Translations under genes and position numbers: made by a program
Notes under the pieces: generated by a model
What the model was told of the DNA's origin: nothing
The model's database searches: none
The model's input: the letters and a program-made list of their open reading frames with translations, nothing else
NCBI RefSeq assembly: GCF_000337795.1
Contig: NZ_AOLP01000005.1
Location: 86,196-150,195, forward strand
DNA from: Haloferax denitrificans ATCC 35960
Lineage (GTDB): Archaea; Halobacteriota; Halobacteria; Halobacteriales; Haloferacaceae
Direction of reading: 5' to 3'
DNA: 64,000 bases
Shown: positions 25,556 to 33,753 of the stretch, in pieces
How positions within the stretch are numbered: the first letter of the stretch is position 1
Layout of the letters: the number at the start of each line of letters is the position of its first letter

Positions 25556-25622
25556 CCTGTCCGGCAATACTCCGACGCCACTTCACCGAAAGGCGTTTTC
25601 GCCGCGGCGACGACCCGCGAGT

Positions 25623-26282
25623 ATGCACGTCCACGTCAACGCCGCCGCGAGCCTCGACGGCAAGCTCTCCTCGCGCCGCCGCGAGCAGGTGCGGATAAGC
25701 GGCGACGACGACTTCGCCCGCGTGGACGAGATTCGCGCGGCCGCCGACGCCGTCGCCGTCGGCGTCGGGACCGTCCTCGCCGACGACCCGCATCTCACGC
25801 TCGACGACCCCGCCCTCGCCGCCGCCCGCGAGGACCGGGGCGACTCGCCGCACCCCGCCCGCGTCGTCGCCGACTCGCGCGCTCGAACCCCGACCGACGC
25901 CCGGATTCTGGACGACGCGGCGACGACTTACGTGCTCGTCTCCGAGGCCGCGCCCGACGCCCGCCGCGAGGCGCTCGAAGCCGCCGGCGCGGAACTCGTC
26001 GTCGCGGGCGCGGAGCGGGTGTCGCTCCCCGACGCCCTCGACGCGCTCGAAACCCGTGGCATCGACCGACTCATGGTCGAGGGCGGCGGCGAACTCATCT
26101 TCTCGCTGTTCGAGGCCGGCCTCGTCGACGAACTCACCCTCTACGTCGGCTCGATGGTCATCGGCGGCCGCGACGCGCCGACGCTCGCCGACGGCGAGGG
26201 CTTCGTCGCCGACTTCCCCCGACTGTCGCTCCGCGACGTGGAGCGCGTCGACGACGGAGTGCTCCTGACCTACGACTGCTGA
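25623..26282 (+). CDS. arfC: 2,5-diamino-6-ribosylamino-pyrimidinone 5'-phosphate reductase (ArfC)
   Basis: 219 residues, the stand-alone RibD C-terminal (dihydrofolate-reductase-like) domain. It reduces the ribosyl side chain of the pyrimidine intermediate in the archaeal riboflavin and F420 chromophore route, using NAD(P)H. The signature MHVHVNAAASLDGKLSS with Asn6 and the substrate loop, GVGTVLADDPHLT, and the cofactor segment MVEGGGELIFSLFEAGLVDEL are all seen. No deaminase domain is attached, as expected for archaea. The ATG at 25623 is at the first strand. Confidence 0.9.
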   Translation: MHVHVNAAASLDGKLSSRRREQVRISGDDDFARVDEIRAAADAVAVGVGTVLADDPHLTLDDPALAAAREDRGDSPHPARVVADSRARTPTDARILDDAATTYVLVSEAAPDARREALEAAGAELVVAGAERVSLPDALDALETRGIDRLMVEGGGELIFSLFEAGLVDELTLYVGSMVIGGRDAPTLADGEGFVADFPRLSLRDVERVDDGVLLTYDC

Positions 26283-26391
26283 GACTCGCTTTCGAACCGG
26301 CCGGTTTCGCCGCGAACGCGGAGTTTCGCGGTCGTGCGTCGGCGCGCAAACAGGCGCAATGGGTAAGAGTGTCGCGCCGGTACGTGGAGAT

Positions 26392-26727
26392 ATGAGCACT
26401 CCGAAGACAACCGACGTGCCCGTCCATATCGAGAGTTCGGACCAACTCGACGAACTCATCGCCGACAGCGCGGTCGTCCTCGTGGACTACCACGCCGACT
26501 GGTGCGGCCCGTGTAAGATGCTCGAACCCACCGTGAAGGAAATCGCCGAGGAGACCGACGCCGTCGTCGCCAAGGTCGACATCGACGAACTCCAAGAGCT
26601 GGCCCGCGAGCAGGGGATTCGCAGTGTCCCGACCCTCCAGTTCTACGCCGGCGGCGAGCAGGTGAAGGAGGTCATCGGCGTCCAGAGCAAAGCGGACCTC
26701 GTCGACATCATCGAAGCGGCCGCGTAA
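26392..26727 (+). CDS. Thioredoxin
   Basis: 111 residues with the active site DWCGPCKM (Cys pair separated by Gly-Pro) near residues 41-44 and the cis-Pro loop SVPTLQFY. Cytosolic disulfide reductase supporting ribonucleotide reductase and peroxiredoxins. The frame is open 11 codons upstream, but MSTPKTTDVPVHIES from 26392 is the normal thioredoxin N-terminus with a haloarchaeal extension. A T-rich end signal follows at 26760. It lies 109 bases after arfC on the same strand. Confidence 0.93.
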   Translation: MSTPKTTDVPVHIESSDQLDELIADSAVVLVDYHADWCGPCKMLEPTVKEIAEETDAVVAKVDIDELQELAREQGIRSVPTLQFYAGGEQVKEVIGVQSKADLVDIIEAAA

Positions 26728-26756
26728 GCCGGCGTCAGCTCCCCTCGGCTCCATTC

Positions 26757-26767
26757 TTCGTTTTTCT
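26757..26767 (+). terminator. T-tract after the thioredoxin gene
   Basis: TTCGTTTTTCT about 30 bases after the thioredoxin stop. Oligo-T tracts are the main intrinsic terminators in archaea; this is the only such run in the gap before the convergent NifU-like gene. Confidence 0.4.
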
Positions 26768-26861
26768 ATCACGGCGAGCGACGGCGCGGCGCGCGCTCGG
26801 GTGCGTTCGGGCGTCGTCGCTCTCGGGGGAGTTCGGTCGAAAAGCGATGTCAGAAGGCCGC

Positions 26862-27176
26862 TCAGAAGGGCGCGTCGGACACGTCGGGTTCGAACCCCGC
26901 GCCCGAGTCGTCGTCGTAGAAGCCGCCGGTCGAGGCGTGGACCGCGTCTATCTCCTCGAACTCGGCGACCATGCGCGCCTTCAGCGCCTGAATCGTCATC
27001 GGCGAGATACCGCACCCGGAACACGCGCCGGTGAGGGAAATCCACACCTCGCCGGTCTCCTCGTCGATGGCCTCGATACCCGCGTCGCCGCCGTGCATCT
27101 CGATTTGGGGGAAGTTCCGCCGCATGAACAGGTCGAGCCGTTCTTCGAGGGACTTCTCCGACGTCTGCGAACTCAT
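26862..27176 (-). CDS. NifU C-terminal-domain Fe-S cluster protein
   Basis: 104 residues. The signature GACSGCGISPMTIQ, with a CxxC pair, is that of the NifU C-terminal domain (Nfu), which carries or delivers a [4Fe-4S] cluster to client proteins. Preceding RRNFPQIEMHGGDAGIEAID is also conserved. The C-terminus (GGFYDDDSGAGFEPDVSDAPF) is an acidic tail. Of two possible starts I chose the Met at 27176 (MSSQTSEKSLEERLDLFM), since the upstream residues are non-conserved and basic. Divergent from the SBDS gene. Confidence 0.88.
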   Translation of the reverse strand: MSSQTSEKSLEERLDLFMRRNFPQIEMHGGDAGIEAIDEETGEVWISLTGACSGCGISPMTIQALKARMVAEFEEIDAVHASTGGFYDDDSGAGFEPDVSDAPF

Positions 27177-27270
27177 ACCGAGACGTGGGGTGCGGGCGAG
27201 CATAACGATTGCTCCGAACGGGGTCGCGGCGAATTTCGCGAGACGCTGTCGGGGAGGTCGGTCGGCGAGG

Positions 27271-27280
27271 GCTTTTTACC
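27271..27280 (+). promoter_or_regulatory. TATA-like box of the SBDS gene
   Basis: GCTTTTTACC centred about 26 bases before the ATG at 27302, the distance expected if transcription starts at or next to the start codon. Confidence 0.45.
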
Positions 27281-27301
27281 ACGGAGAGAGTATCGGAACC
27301 T

Positions 27302-28018
27302 ATGATTTCACTCGACGAGGCAGTCACGGCCCGCCTGGAATCCCACGGCGCGCGGTTCGAGGTGCTCATCGACCCCGACGCGGCGCTTTCGATAAAGCGC
27401 GGCGAGTTCGACGGCGACCTCGAAGAGGTCATCGCCGCCGAAGACGTGTTCGAGGACGCCTCCCGCGGCGACCGCCCCGCCGAGAACGACCTCGAAGAGG
27501 TCTTCGGGACGACCGACCCGCTGGAGATAATCCCTCAGGTCGTCAAGAAGGGGGAGATTCAGATCACGGCCGAACAGCGCCGCGAGATGCAAGAACAGAA
27601 GCGCAAGTCGCTCATCAACCGCATCGCGCGAAACGCGGTGAACCCGCAGATGAACGACTCGCCGCACCCGCCGGAGCGAATCGAGCGCGCGCTCGAAGAG
27701 GCCGGCTTCAAAATCGACCCGATGGAGCCCGTCGAGTCGCAGGTCGACGACGCCCTCGACGCGCTCCGCCCCGTGTTGCCCATCAAGTTCGCCGAGGTCA
27801 CCGTCGCCGTCCAACTCCCCGCCGAGTACGCCGGGAGCGGGCAGGCCCAGATTCGGAGCTACGGCGACCTCGAACGCGAGGAGTGGCAGAACGACGGCTC
27901 GTGGGTCGGCGTCATCACGTTCCCCGCGGGGATGCAAAACGACTTCTACGACAAGGTGAACAACATCACGAGCGGCACGGCCGAGACGCGCATCGTCAAG
28001 GACGAAGACGAACTCTGA
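27302..28018 (+). CDS. SBDS-family ribosome maturation protein
   Basis: 238 residues, the archaeal orthologue size of human SBDS/Sdo1. The N-terminal FYSH domain begins [29 protein letters not shown] with [17 protein letters not shown]. The central helical domain contains [20 protein letters not shown] and [20 protein letters not shown]. The C-terminal ferredoxin-like domain follows. It helps release the anti-association factor aIF6 from the large ribosomal subunit. In other archaea it lies beside exosome genes; here it stands alone. The start is set by the TATA spacing and by homology. Confidence 0.93.
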   Translation: MISLDEAVTARLESHGARFEVLIDPDAALSIKRGEFDGDLEEVIAAEDVFEDASRGDRPAENDLEEVFGTTDPLEIIPQVVKKGEIQITAEQRREMQEQKRKSLINRIARNAVNPQMNDSPHPPERIERALEEAGFKIDPMEPVESQVDDALDALRPVLPIKFAEVTVAVQLPAEYAGSGQAQIRSYGDLEREEWQNDGSWVGVITFPAGMQNDFYDKVNNITSGTAETRIVKDEDEL

Positions 28019-28058
28019 GACGGTCGGGGCGTCTTCGAGGCGCGGCGATTACCCCTTA

Positions 28059-28388
28059 TTACCCCTTCTTGAAGCCGACGAGGAAGCCGCCGGAGAAGCC
28101 GGCGGAGACGGACAGCGTCGAGAGAATCGTCGAAATCCAGTCCGGCGGTGTGCCGGCCGCGGCGTCCTGCGTGGCGCTCACGAGTCCGCCGGTGAGGCGC
28201 TCCCAGTCGACGGTGAGGATGCCCCGCGATTCGAGGAACTTGAACACGGCGAGTTCGAGGCCCACGATGACGGCGATGAGCTTCGCGATTTTCTTGGCCG
28301 CGAAGCCGATGATGCCGCCGATGACGGCCCCGCTCCCGAACTCGATGCCGAGCTGTTGGGGGTCGATGCTCAGTTGTAAGGGGTCCAT
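28059..28388 (-). CDS. FUN14-family membrane protein
   Basis: 109 residues. Gly-rich hydrophobic helices (GSGAVIGGIIGFAAKKIAKLIAVIVGLELAVFKFLE and the C-terminal SAGFSGGFLVGFKKG) match the FUN14/FUNDC fold, with the characteristic ending F-x-x-G-FKKG. Haloarchaeal members are abundant but uncharacterised; the eukaryotic relatives are mitochondrial outer-membrane proteins. I start it at the ATG at 28388, after a TATA-like TTATAT near 28415 (minus strand). Confidence 0.85.
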   Translation of the reverse strand: MDPLQLSIDPQQLGIEFGSGAVIGGIIGFAAKKIAKLIAVIVGLELAVFKFLESRGILTVDWERLTGGLVSATQDAAAGTPPDWISTILSTLSVSAGFSGGFLVGFKKG

Positions 28389-28628
28389 ACGGCGAACAAC
28401 CCGCCCGTCGATATAAGTGATTTGTGGGGAGACTGTCGCCGTCACCGAACTGTCAGGTCGCGGCCGGGCAACCTACAAGAGTCCCGGCGTCCAAACGCGG
28501 CCATGGAACGGGAGGTGACGGGACGCCATCTCGACGCGTGACCCCGGCCGAGCGGGGCTTAAGTGCCTCCGGCGGCTAGTACCGACTGACACAGTGCAGG
28601 CAACGTACCCCACAATCGAGGTGCGGCG

Positions 28629-29930
28629 ATGAGCCGCGTCGTCGTCGCGAAGCGCGTCGACCGCGGAGACGCCGACCTCACGGAGATATCCGACCTCGCC
28701 CGCGCGGCGGGCCACGAGGTCGTCGGCGAACTCACCCAGACCCGCGAGGAGGACGCCGCCTTCCACTTCGGCGAAGGGAAAGTCGGCGAGTTAGCGTCGC
28801 TCGTCGCCCGCGAGGACGCCGCCGCCGTCGTCTTCGACAACCGGCTGGGCCCCTACCAGACGTACAACATCGCCCAGAAGCTCCCGGACGACGCGGAGGT
28901 CATCGACCGCTTCACGCTCATCCTCGACATCTTCGGCCAGCGGGCGAACACCCGCAAGGCGCAGTTGCAGGTCGAACTCGCCGAGCTACGCTACGAACTG
29001 CCGCGCGCCGAGGCGAAGGCGTCGCTGGCGAAGCGCGACGAGCGCCCCGGCTTCATGGGCCTCGGCGAGTACGACGAGAGCCGCGAGCAGGACATCAAGG
29101 CCCAGATTTCGCGCATCAAGAACGAACTGGACGCCATCGCGGACAAAGAGGAGACCCGGCGCGAACAGCGCCGCGAGTCCGGCTTCGACCTCGTGGCCCT
29201 CGCGGGCTACACGAACGCCGGGAAGTCGACGCTGATGCAACGGCTCGCCGCCGACCTCGAAGTCGGCCAGAACGACGACCTCCACCCGGACCTCGACCCG
29301 ACCGCCGAGTCCCAGGACAAGCTGTTTACCACCCTCGGGACGACCACGCGCCGCGCCGAGACGGGCAAGCGAGACGTGCTTCTCACCGACACCGTCGGCT
29401 TCGTTTCGGACCTCCCCCACTGGCTGGTGGAGTCGTTCAAGTCCACGCTCGATTCGGTCTACCGGGCCGACCTCGTGTTGCTCGTCGTGGACGCCTCCGA
29501 GCCCGTCGAGGAGATGCGCGAGAAGCTCGTCACCAGCCACGACACGCTCTACGAGCGCAACGAAGCGCCCATCGTGACCGTGTTCAACAAGGTTGACAAG
29601 GTCGAGGCGGCGGAACTCGACGAAAAGCGCGCGGCGCTGTCGGCGCTCGCGCCCAACCCCGTCGCCGTCTCGGGGCTGACCGGCGAGAACGTCGAGGAAC
29701 TGGCCGCCCGCGTCGAGGACGAACTGCCCCCGTGGGAGCGCGAGCGGCTCCTGTTGCCGATGGCCGACGACACGATGAGCCTCGTCTCGTGGCTCTACGA
29801 CCACGCCCACGTCGAGACCGAGGAGTACGAGGGCGAACAGGTCCACGTCGAGTTCGAGGCGCGCCCCGCTATCGTCGAGAAGGCGCGGGCGAAGGCCGCC
29901 GACCTCTCCGTGCCGGCCGACTCGGCCTGA
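28629..29930 (+). CDS. hflX: HflX GTPase
   Basis: 433 residues. The N-terminal HflX domain has the glycine-rich nucleotide-like site (FGEGKVGELASLV) and NRLGPYQTYNIAQKLP. A coiled helical linker follows (residues about 110-185). The G domain has G1 GYTNAGKST at 193-201, G3 DTVGFVSDLPHWLVESFKST, and G4 NKVD. HflX binds the ribosome and rescues or splits stalled 70S particles. A TTAAG box at about 28560 would give a 5' leader of some 40 bases. Confidence 0.94.
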   Translation: MSRVVVAKRVDRGDADLTEISDLARAAGHEVVGELTQTREEDAAFHFGEGKVGELASLVAREDAAAVVFDNRLGPYQTYNIAQKLPDDAEVIDRFTLILDIFGQRANTRKAQLQVELAELRYELPRAEAKASLAKRDERPGFMGLGEYDESREQDIKAQISRIKNELDAIADKEETRREQRRESGFDLVALAGYTNAGKSTLMQRLAADLEVGQNDDLHPDLDPTAESQDKLFTTLGTTTRRAETGKRDVLLTDTVGFVSDLPHWLVESFKSTLDSVYRADLVLLVVDASEPVEEMREKLVTSHDTLYERNEAPIVTVFNKVDKVEAAELDEKRAALSALAPNPVAVSGLTGENVEELAARVEDELPPWERERLLLPMADDTMSLVSWLYDHAHVETEEYEGEQVHVEFEARPAIVEKARAKAADLSVPADSA

Positions 29931-29987
29931 CCCGAACCGGGCCGTCCGACCGGACGCGGGCGGCGAGAGCCGGGCCGCCGGTTCGAC

Positions 29988-30515
29988 TCAGTCGAGCGTC
30001 GCTTTCTCCTTCGTGACGACCTCCACGTCCGAGATTCGCGTCCCCGGATACTGGCCGTCGTCGTCTTTCTCCGCGGCTTTCACCATGTCCCAGACGACGT
30101 TGAGGCCGGTCGTCACGCCCTCTAGCGCCTCCATCTCACAGCCCGTCTTGCCGGTCGTCCCGACCGTGACGGAGAGCGTGACCGACTCGTCGGCCACCTC
30201 GAACTCGGTGTCGACGTTCGTGATGGGTATCTGGTGGCACATCGGAATCGTCTCCCACGTGTGCTTGACGGCCTGAATCGCGCCGATTCGGGCGGTCGCC
30301 AGCACGTCGCCCTTCCCGATTTCGTCGTCGCGGATGGCCCGAACCGTCGAGGCGCTGAGGTGGATGGTCCCGCGGGCGACCGCCCGGCGGCGGCTGTCCG
30401 GCTTCGCGCCCACGTCGACCATCTGGACGTTGCCCTCCTCGTCGACGTGGGTCAGGTCGCGGTCGTCGCCGTCGGCCGACTCGTTCGACTCCGCACCGGC
30501 GCGCTCGTCGCTCAT
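29988..30515 (-). CDS. moaC: Cyclic pyranopterin monophosphate synthase MoaC
   Basis: 175 residues. MoaC completes formation of cyclic pyranopterin monophosphate in molybdenum cofactor synthesis. Signature segments: LTHVDEEGNVQMVDVGAKP, ATARIGAIQAVKHTWETIPMCHQIPIT (His and Lys active-site residues) and GKTGCEMEALEGVTTGLNVVWDMVKAAEKDD. An acidic 20-residue N-terminal extension is typical of haloarchaea. It overlaps the end of the nnr gene by four bases (ATGA), so it is its downstream operon partner. Convergent with hflX. Confidence 0.94.
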   Translation of the reverse strand: MSDERAGAESNESADGDDRDLTHVDEEGNVQMVDVGAKPDSRRRAVARGTIHLSASTVRAIRDDEIGKGDVLATARIGAIQAVKHTWETIPMCHQIPITNVDTEFEVADESVTLSVTVGTTGKTGCEMEALEGVTTGLNVVWDMVKAAEKDDDGQYPGTRISDVEVVTKEKATLD

Positions 30516-31948
30516 GCTTCGTCACCTCGCAGGGCCGCGGGCAGTCGTTCGAGCAGGTCCGTGGCGACGAGGCCGCCGCCGAACGCCTCGGCGGCGAGGT
30601 CGCCCGCGCGGCCGTTTCCGTAGGCCGCGACGGCGGCCGCGTCGAGCGGGGGCAGGACGGCCGCGAGCGCGCCGGCCGCGCCCGCCAGCACGTCGCCGGT
30701 GCCGCCGACGGTCATGCCGGGGTTCCCGGTTCGGTTGACGCGGACCGCGTCGCCGTCGGAGACCACGTCGTACGCGCCCTTCACGAGGAGCGTGTGGCCG
30801 AGGTCGGCGGCGAACTCGCGGACGAGGTCGCGTCGCGTCTCCCAGTCGGCGTCGGTCTCGCCGCCCATCTTCCGCAACTCGCCCTGATGGGGCGTGCAAA
30901 TCAGGGTCGCCTCGGTATCCACCTCGGGGACGACCTGCAGGGCGTCGGCGTCGACGACGGCGGTCCCGCCGTAGGCGGCGAGGAACTCGCGGACCGCGGC
31001 GAGCGACTCGTCGGCGTCGCCGAGACCGGGACCGAAGACGACCGCGTCGCGGTCGGCGGCGAAGTCGAGGAGGTCGGGGACGTGTTGGAGCGCGAGTCGG
31101 TCGCCCGAAAAGCCGCGGACGATGAGGTTCTCGGAGTAGCCCTGTACCTCGCGGGCGACGGCCTCGGGGCAGGCGACGCGGGCGAGGTCCGCGCCGGCTC
31201 TGAGGGCCGACTGCGCGGCGAGCGCGGGCGCGCCGGTGTACGGGCCGCCGCCGACGACGAGCACGTCGCCGTGGTCGCCCTTGTGGCTCTGGGCGTCGCG
31301 GTCGAGCGCGAGCAGGTCGCCGGGACCGGTGAACAACTCGGCCGCCTCGGGAATGCCGATGTCGGAGACGACGACCTCGCAGTCGAGGTCGCCGAGGCCG
31401 GGCTTGTCGTCGTGGAAGGTGACGACCCGGTCGGCGTCGACCGCGAGTCCCGCCGCGTCGCCCGTGTCGGCGTCGACGCCGGAGGGCACGTCCACCGCGA
31501 GGACGGTCGCCGAGGAGTCGTTGATGGCGCGCGCGGCCGTCGCCTCGGGTTCGCGGAGCGCGCCGGTGACGCCGGTGCCGAGCATCGCGTCCACGACGAG
31601 GTCGGGGTCGCCGAGGTCGAAGCCGGCCGAGTCCGTGACGGTCCGGCGGTCGGCCTCGGCCGCGACGAGGGCGTCCCAGTTCTCGCGGGCGATATCGGTC
31701 GAAATCGTCTCGGGGCGGCCGAGCAGATGGACGGTCACGTCGTACGCCTTCAGGAACCGCGCGGCGACGAGGGCGTCGCCGCCGTTGTTGCCGCGCCCGG
31801 CGACGACTGCGACCGACGCGCCGGGGTCCGCGAGGTCGCGGCACGCCCGCGCGACGGCGTTCCCGCTCGACTCCATGAGCTGTTTCCGCGGCACGCCGAG
31901 CGCCTCGGCGTTCAGGTCGACCGCGGCCATGCGTCGACTCGTAATCAT
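30512..31948 (-). CDS. nnr: Bifunctional NAD(P)H-hydrate epimerase / ADP-dependent dehydratase (Nnr)
   Basis: 478 residues, a fusion of two metabolite-repair domains. The N-terminal YjeF_N epimerase (about 1-210) has the GRGNNGGDALVAARFL loop and VDAMLGTGVTG. The C-terminal ribokinase-like dehydratase (about 215-478) has VLVVGGGPYTGAPALAA, GPGLGDADESL, TPHQGE and GNPGMTVGGTGDVLAGA with the catalytic Asp. Together they restore NADH and NADPH from their damaged hydrates. Two Met candidates exist (31948 and 31930); I give the outer. Operon with moaC. Confidence 0.93.
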   Translation of the reverse strand: MITSRRMAAVDLNAEALGVPRKQLMESSGNAVARACRDLADPGASVAVVAGRGNNGGDALVAARFLKAYDVTVHLLGRPETISTDIARENWDALVAAEADRRTVTDSAGFDLGDPDLVVDAMLGTGVTGALREPEATAARAINDSSATVLAVDVPSGVDADTGDAAGLAVDADRVVTFHDDKPGLGDLDCEVVVSDIGIPEAAELFTGPGDLLALDRDAQSHKGDHGDVLVVGGGPYTGAPALAAQSALRAGADLARVACPEAVAREVQGYSENLIVRGFSGDRLALQHVPDLLDFAADRDAVVFGPGLGDADESLAAVREFLAAYGGTAVVDADALQVVPEVDTEATLICTPHQGELRKMGGETDADWETRRDLVREFAADLGHTLLVKGAYDVVSDGDAVRVNRTGNPGMTVGGTGDVLAGAAGALAAVLPPLDAAAVAAYGNGRAGDLAAEAFGGGLVATDLLERLPAALRGDEA

Positions 31949-32037
31949 ACGCCCCCGTTTGCCCGGCGGCGCGTTAACACATGTGGTCGCGGGTCGGATT
32001 CGCAACGTTTGACACGGCGGCGGCTGAATCCGCGGTA

Positions 32038-33222
32038 GTGACTCGCCGCCTCTTCGGAACTCTCTGCGGACTCGTCTTCCTCGTCAACTTCGGCCGCGTC
32101 GCGTTCCCGCCGCTCGTCGAGACGCTCCAGACGCAGTTCTCGGTCGGTCCGGCGACCATCGGCGTCGTGACGAGCCTCGTCTGGCTCGGGACCGCCATCC
32201 CGCGCATCCCCGTCGGCTACCTCCTCACGCGCATCTCGCGGTCGAAGGTCGTCCTCGGGTCGGGCACACTCCTCGTCGTCGCCGCGGCGTTCACCGCGAG
32301 CGCGACGTCGGTGCTGACGCTCCAAATCGGCGCGTTCGGCCTCGGCCTCGCCTCGGGGGCGTACTTCGTCTCCGCGACCCCGCTCGTCGGCGAACTGTTC
32401 CCCGAGCGCGTCGGCCGCATGGTCGGTATCCACGGCGCGGCCAGTCAGGTCGCCGCCGTCGTCGCCGCGCCCGTCGTCGTCTTCATCCTCGCGTCGTACT
32501 CGTGGCGCGAGACGTTCTGGGTGCTGGCGGTCGCCGGCGCGCTCGTGACGCTACTGCTCTACGCCGTCTCCCGCGACGGGAGCGCGGGGGCCGGCACGGG
32601 CGCGGACCGCGACTTCTCCGCCGCGCTCGGCCACTGGAAGCTCATCCTCACGGGCATCCTCCTCATCGCGCCCGCGGGGTTCGTCTGGCAGGGGCTTTTC
32701 AACTTCCTCGTGTCGTACATGACGCAGGCGAAGGCGTTCGACGCCGCCACGGCGAGCACGATGCTCACCATCGTCTTCGCGGCGGGCGTCCCCGCGTTCT
32801 CGCTTTCGGGCCGCCTCGCCGACAAACTCCCGCACGTCCCGTACATCTTCGGCCTGCTCGTCGCCTTCATCGGCGCGCTCGTCGCCCTGACGTACGCGCA
32901 GGGCTTCGTCGCCGTCGCGGTCGTCGTCGCGGTGCTCGGCTACGTCATCCACAGCCTGTTTCCCGCGCTCGACACGTTCATGCTCTCGTCGTTGCCGAGC
33001 GACGCCCGCGGGAGCGCCTACGCCGTCTTCAGCGGCGCGGCGCTCCTCTTGGAGGCCAACGGGAGCGGCGCGGTCGGCTTCCTGACCGAGGCGAACTACG
33101 CCTTCGAGGCCGTCTTTCGGACCCTCGCCGGGGGACTCGCGGTGTTCGTCGCCGCGCTCGCCGTCCTCTACGCGCTGAACCGACTGCCGGGCGTCGACCG
33201 CGCCGAGCCGTCGAGCGCCTGA
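32038..33222 (+). CDS. Major facilitator superfamily transporter
   Basis: 394 residues from a GTG at 32038, about 12 hydrophobic helices. The first cytosolic loop carries IPRIPVGYLLTRISRSKVVLGSG, matching the MFS motif A region (G-x-L-x-D-R-x-x-R), and motif C-like GFGLASGAY-type glycines follow. Substrate unknown; no neighbour gives a hint, except the winged-helix gene 43 bases downstream which may form its operon. The frame is open upstream, but the peptide before 32038 is polar and not family-like. Confidence 0.85.
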   Translation: MTRRLFGTLCGLVFLVNFGRVAFPPLVETLQTQFSVGPATIGVVTSLVWLGTAIPRIPVGYLLTRISRSKVVLGSGTLLVVAAAFTASATSVLTLQIGAFGLGLASGAYFVSATPLVGELFPERVGRMVGIHGAASQVAAVVAAPVVVFILASYSWRETFWVLAVAGALVTLLLYAVSRDGSAGAGTGADRDFSAALGHWKLILTGILLIAPAGFVWQGLFNFLVSYMTQAKAFDAATASTMLTIVFAAGVPAFSLSGRLADKLPHVPYIFGLLVAFIGALVALTYAQGFVAVAVVVAVLGYVIHSLFPALDTFMLSSLPSDARGSAYAVFSGAALLLEANGSGAVGFLTEANYAFEAVFRTLAGGLAVFVAALAVLYALNRLPGVDRAEPSSA

Positions 33223-33264
33223 CAGCCGAAACGATTTACTTCTCCCTCCAGAGATATCATTCAC

Positions 33265-33651
33265 GTGTCAGAGTTGCGACCGTCCGACGGAGCCGTCGAT
33301 GCGAGCGGTGAGGCCGACCCTCGGGTTCACTGGCTCGACGACGACGAGACGGCGCGACTCCTCGGAAGCCTCTCCTGTGACACCGCCCGCGACCTGCTTT
33401 CGTGTCTGCAGGAGTCGCCCGCGACGGCGACCGAACTCTCGAAGCGGGTCGACACCTCCGTCCAGAACGCCCGTCACCACCTCGGAAACCTCATCGACGC
33501 CGACCTCGTCCGCGTCGCCGACACCCGCTACTCCGAGAAGGGCCGCGAGATGAAGGTGTACGCCGCCGCCGCGCCGTTCGTCGTCTGCGTCGGCGGCGAC
33601 GCCGACGACCGCGAGGCCTTCGCCGAGGTCATCTCCGCCTTCCTCGAATAG
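33265..33651 (+). CDS. ArsR/winged-helix DNA-binding protein
   Basis: 128 residues from GTG 33265. The helix-turn-helix core (DDETARLLGSLSCDTARDLLSCLQESPATATELSKRVDTSVQNARHHLGNLIDADLVRVADTRYSEKGREMKVYAAAAPFVV) is the haloarchaeal ArsR-like type whose C-terminus ends in a short strand-helix segment. One Cys (SCDTARDLLSC has two) might respond to redox or metal, uncertain. It follows the MFS gene on the same strand. Confidence 0.83.
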   Translation: MSELRPSDGAVDASGEADPRVHWLDDDETARLLGSLSCDTARDLLSCLQESPATATELSKRVDTSVQNARHHLGNLIDADLVRVADTRYSEKGREMKVYAAAAPFVVCVGGDADDREAFAEVISAFLE

Positions 33652-33753
33652 CTCGGCGCGCCCCGTGCGCCTCCTCGCTCCGCCCCGCCCCACACCTCCT
33701 CGCCCCGGCGCGAACGTTCAAGTGCGACGCCGCGACCACTCACCGACACCCCT

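Noticed and set aside
26886..26903. GGGTTCGAACCCCGC, another tRNA-like palindrome
   Set aside because: It lies inside the NifU-like coding sequence and encodes its C-terminal GAGFEPDV stretch.
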